A stretch of DNA of 64,000 nt. Origin: Sporocytophaga sp. (lineage in GTDB: Bacteria > Bacteroidota > Bacteroidia > Cytophagales > Cytophagaceae). Location: positions 62,001 through 126,000 of the forward strand of contig NZ_JAGHZZ010000006.1 in NCBI RefSeq assembly GCF_017745095.1, in the 5' to 3' direction. Below, piece by piece: positions 61,150 to 64,000 of the stretch. A program made the position numbers and the translations under genes. Numbering within the stretch: position 1 is the first letter of the stretch; each line of letters begins with the position of its first letter. The notes beneath the pieces were generated by a model. It saw only the letters and a list, made by a program, of their open reading frames with translations. It was not told the origin of the DNA and did no database searches.

Positions 61150-62615
61150 TGGAAACCAGTATATTAATTTTTCTTCCGCTGGTAGCAGGCTTAATTTCAT
61201 TCCTGCTTCCTGACAACAGGGCAAAACAATTTGCATTTGTAGCTGCATTGGCTGAATTTGCTTATTCTCTGGTTTTACTCTTACAATTTAATCCTCAGGA
61301 AACTTTAGCTTATGCTACTTCAGTACCATGGGTTAAATCAATGGGCATTTCATTCAGTGTAGGAATGGATGGAATCAGCATACTTCTGGTAATGCTTACC
61401 ACCTTTCTTATTCCTTTAATTATTCTATCTTCATTCAGAAGAACATTTGCTAACAGCAACTACTTCTACGGGCTTGTATTGATTATGCAGTCAGCGCTTG
61501 TAGGCGTATTTGTTGCCCGTGATGCATTTCTATTTTATGTATTCTGGGAGTTGGCACTTATTCCGATCTATTTCATTGCATTGATCTGGGGAGGTGAAAA
61601 CAGAAAGAAAATCACTTTCAAGTTCTTCGTTTATACCTTAGCAGGTAGTTTATTAATGCTTGTTGCGATCATTTATCTGTATCTTCAGACACCAAACGGT
61701 TCTTTTGACATTAATCAATTCTACGCAGTTGGAAGTACATTAAGTTCAACAGACCAGGCTCTTGTATTCGTTGCATTCTTTCTTGCATTTGCTATCAAGA
61801 TGCCAATCTTCCCTTTTCATACTTGGCAACCTGATACTTATACTGTAACACCTGCTCAGGGAACTATGCTTCTTTCTGGCATTATGCTAAAGATGGGTAT
61901 CTACGGAGTTATCAGATGGATACTTCCACTTGTTCCAGAGGCAGCTCACACTTATGGAATGCCGGCAATTATTCTTAGTGTAATCGGAATTATCTATGCT
62001 TCTATCATTGCAATAAAGCAAAAAGACTTCAAGAGGCTGATTGCTTATGTTTCAATCGCGCACGTAGGTTTGATAGCAGCAGGAATATTCACTCTAGGAG
62101 AAGAAAGTCTTCAAGGAGGTATCATTCAAATGCTTTCTCATGGTATCAACGTAGTAGGATTGTTCTTTGTGATTGATGTTCTATTTGATAGAACCAAAAC
62201 TCTTGAATTATCTTCTTTAGGTGGTATAAGAAATGTTGCGCCTTTCTTCACTGTTACATTTATTATTTTGCTTTTCAGCAGCATAGCACTACCATTTACA
62301 GGAGGTTTTCCTGGTGAGTTTCTTCTATTCGTTGGAATATTCCAGTACAATCCATGGATAGCTGCAGTAGCAGGAGTTTCTGTAATTCTTGGTGCAGTAT
62401 ATATGTTGTCAAGCTTCCAGAAGATCATGTTGGGAGAAACCAACAACTTAACTTCAGGATTTGCAGATCTGTTTACAAGCGAAAAACTGGTATTAATACC
62501 AATAATCATTTTAATATTCTGGATGGGGATCTACCCTGATACATTCCTTGAAATTTCGGGACCAGCAGTTAAAGCATTAATCAAAGGAACAGGGACATCT
62601 TTAAGTTTGAAATAA
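61149..62615 (+). CDS. nuoM: NADH-quinone oxidoreductase subunit M
   Basis: A 488-residue antiporter-like subunit with about 14 helices. Features: YVFWELALIPIYFIALIWGG with the TM5 Glu, AIKMPIFPFHTWQPDTYTV, TMLLSGIMLKMGIYGVIRW, and RLIAYVSIAHVGLI with the pathway Lys and His. Full length; 3 bases before nuoN. Confidence 0.97.
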   Translation: METSILIFLPLVAGLISFLLPDNRAKQFAFVAALAEFAYSLVLLLQFNPQETLAYATSVPWVKSMGISFSVGMDGISILLVMLTTFLIPLIILSSFRRTFANSNYFYGLVLIMQSALVGVFVARDAFLFYVFWELALIPIYFIALIWGGENRKKITFKFFVYTLAGSLLMLVAIIYLYLQTPNGSFDINQFYAVGSTLSSTDQALVFVAFFLAFAIKMPIFPFHTWQPDTYTVTPAQGTMLLSGIMLKMGIYGVIRWILPLVPEAAHTYGMPAIILSVIGIIYASIIAIKQKDFKRLIAYVSIAHVGLIAAGIFTLGEESLQGGIIQMLSHGINVVGLFFVIDVLFDRTKTLELSSLGGIRNVAPFFTVTFIILLFSSIALPFTGGFPGEFLLFVGIFQYNPWIAAVAGVSVILGAVYMLSSFQKIMLGETNNLTSGFADLFTSEKLVLIPIIILIFWMGIYPDTFLEISGPAVKALIKGTGTSLSLK

Positions 62616-62618
62616 CCG

Positions 62619-64000
62619 ATGAAAACATTAATTCTAACAGCATTACTTGGCATCGTTTCAATGTTATCCGAGATATTCGGATTCAGAAAATACCTTTGGA
62701 CAATTTTAGTTCTTGGCCTTACAGGTGTATTTTGTGTAAACCTATCTGAGTTAACTTCTGCATATCAGTATTTCCCGAATATGGTTGTATTCGATCATTA
62801 TGCAGGAGTATTTTCTGGTTTGATAATCCTGATGGCTCTTGTTTGGTTTTTTATTTCAAAAGATCAGTATGATTCAAATGAATTCAATCAGGCAGATCAT
62901 TACTCACTGATAATGTTTGCATTAACCGGTACAATTGTACTGGTATCATTTACCCATCTGGCAATGCTTTTCCTTGGAATCGAAATCCTTTCTATTCCAA
63001 TGTTTATCCTTGCAGGTAGCAGAAAACATGAATTGTCTTCGAATGAAGCTTCTTTAAAGTACTTTATCATGGGTGCTTTTGCATCAGGTATATTATTGTT
63101 TGGTATTGCTCTTTTATATGGAGCAACCGGAACATTCAATATCCACGAAATTGCGCTAATTGCATCTAATAATTCAGGTTCTGTATCTATCTTATTTTAT
63201 ACTGGTATATTTATGGTGATGATTGGTCTTGCATTCAAAGTTTCTGCAGTACCATTCCACTTCTGGACACCTGATGTTTATGAAGGATCGCCACTTGTGA
63301 TTACCGCTTTCATGGCAACCATTGTAAAAACGGCAGCATTTGCAGCTTTCTATAGATTATTCAATACAACATTTGCTCCTCTAATTCACCAATGGGGATC
63401 TACACTGTCTGTTATTATTATCTTTACAATTTTAACAGGAAACATTCTTGCTGTATATCAGACCAGTGTAAAAAGAATGCTTGCATACTCCGGTATCGCT
63501 CAGGCGGGTTACATGTTAATGACTATCCTTCTTACAACTTACGAAAGTCAGAATGCATTGATACTTTATACATCCTCTTATGCACTATCAACACTTTGTG
63601 CTTTTGCAGTTCTTCATTATGTAGTTAAGATAAAAGGCAGTGATACATTCGAATCATTCAGTGGTTTAGGAAAATCACATCCTCTACTTGCTGTAATAAT
63701 GGTGATTTCTATGCTTTCATTGGCAGGAATTCCTCCAGCTGTCGGGTTCTTTGCTAAATTTTATCTGTTCTCAGCTGTTCTGCAACAAGGGTATTTGGCA
63801 TTGGTAATTGTAGCTGTACTAGGTTCTTTAATAAGCGTTTACTATTATTTCAGAGTAATTATTTCAATGTATTCTGGAGAATCTGAAACAGAATCAATAC
63901 AACTTACTGTTATAAATAAAGCTGTATTAGTATTAATTGGGTGCCTAATAATTCTTCTTGGAGTTACTCCTGGCCTGTTTATTGATGCTATAAAGTCTTT
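62619..64000 (+). CDS. nuoN: NADH-quinone oxidoreductase subunit N (3' end cut by window edge)
   Basis: The last gene of the operon, 460 codons seen with no stop by the window end. Antiporter-like membrane subunit: AMLFLGIEILSIPMFILAG (TM5 Glu), FKVSAVPFHFWTPDVYEGSP, ATIVKTAAFAAFYRLF and RMLAYSGIAQAGYM. Family length is about 450-490, so only a short tail is missing. Start ATG at 62619 follows the nuoM stop by 3 bases. Confidence 0.96.
   Translation, partial: MKTLILTALLGIVSMLSEIFGFRKYLWTILVLGLTGVFCVNLSELTSAYQYFPNMVVFDHYAGVFSGLIILMALVWFFISKDQYDSNEFNQADHYSLIMFALTGTIVLVSFTHLAMLFLGIEILSIPMFILAGSRKHELSSNEASLKYFIMGAFASGILLFGIALLYGATGTFNIHEIALIASNNSGSVSILFYTGIFMVMIGLAFKVSAVPFHFWTPDVYEGSPLVITAFMATIVKTAAFAAFYRLFNTTFAPLIHQWGSTLSVIIIFTILTGNILAVYQTSVKRMLAYSGIAQAGYMLMTILLTTYESQNALILYTSSYALSTLCAFAVLHYVVKIKGSDTFESFSGLGKSHPLLAVIMVISMLSLAGIPPAVGFFAKFYLFSAVLQQGYLALVIVAVLGSLISVYYYFRVIISMYSGESETESIQLTVINKAVLVLIGCLIILLGVTPGLFIDAIKS

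Noticed and set aside
62138-62509. Minus-strand open frame of 123 codons
   Set aside because: Antisense to nuoM in the middle of an intact operon.
1-64000. Prophage, insertion sequence, integron or toxin-antitoxin/defence island
   Set aside because: No transposase, integrase, terminal repeats, phage structural genes or recognised defence genes are seen; base composition looks even throughout.

Overview
The window comes from an AT-rich chromosome of the phylum Bacteroidetes (Bacteroidota), most likely order Cytophagales and resembling Cytophaga or Sporocytophaga; the genus is inference. The signs are type IX secretion C-terminal sorting domains on two large exported proteins, ten SprB-type repeats in one of them, Bacteroidetes promoter elements (TAnnTTTG at -7, and a full TTG-N20-TAGCTTTG before the tRNA), mostly absent Shine-Dalgarno sequences, a short NuoG, a split transketolase and a GT3-type glycogen synthase. 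I see no phage, insertion sequence, CRISPR array or rRNA. One tRNA, tRNA-Asp(GTC), is present.

Layout. 1-4.1 kb (minus): rpe, a secreted subtilase, a lipoprotein and mnmA. 4.2-4.8 kb (minus): a DUF6952-like small protein and a thioredoxin. 4.9-6.5 kb (plus): a degenerate TrpF-like barrel protein followed by pfkB. 6.5-15.2 kb (minus): trmB, folC, a TonB-like protein, an HU/SPOR membrane protein, an outer-membrane beta-barrel protein and a 1019-residue TPR protein, nearly all overlapping or tightly spaced. 15.4-21.2 kb: holA, tyrS, a small exported protein, patatin, metallo-beta-lactamase-fold hydrolase and accA. 21.5-25.5 kb (plus): glycogen synthase and the two transketolase halves. 25.7-31.4 kb (plus): a 1903-residue secreted protein with a CBM9-like domain, a PQQ sugar dehydrogenase domain, Ig-like and DNRLRE domains, ten SprB repeats and a T9SS tail. 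31.7-42.1 kb: tRNA-Asp, then mixed genes (DUF4468, PPP phosphatase, MscS channel, two MFS transporters, a zinc-finger-rich exported protein, rlmH, rqcH, DoxX, a histone-deacetylase-like hydrolase and two small proteins). 42.2-50.8 kb (minus): mltG, a GH63-like glucosidase, a hypothetical exported protein, a very large exported metalloprotease-like/propeller/barrel protein and a CNNM/CorC protein. 51.2-64 kb (plus): the complex I operon nuoABCDEFGHIJKLMN, with nuoN cut by the window edge.

How the genes work together. The nuo operon supplies proton-pumping NADH oxidation. PfkB, Rpe, transketolase, glycogen synthase and the GH63-like enzyme cover sugar phosphate and glucan metabolism. The TPR, beta-barrel, HU/SPOR and TonB-like genes have overlapping ends and carry parts for outer membrane, periplasm, peptidoglycan and inner membrane, which suggests one envelope-spanning assembly; this is the strongest candidate here for an under-described system. 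The secreted PQQ dehydrogenase/SprB protein, the subtilase and the gluzincin/propeller/barrel protein form the exported layer.
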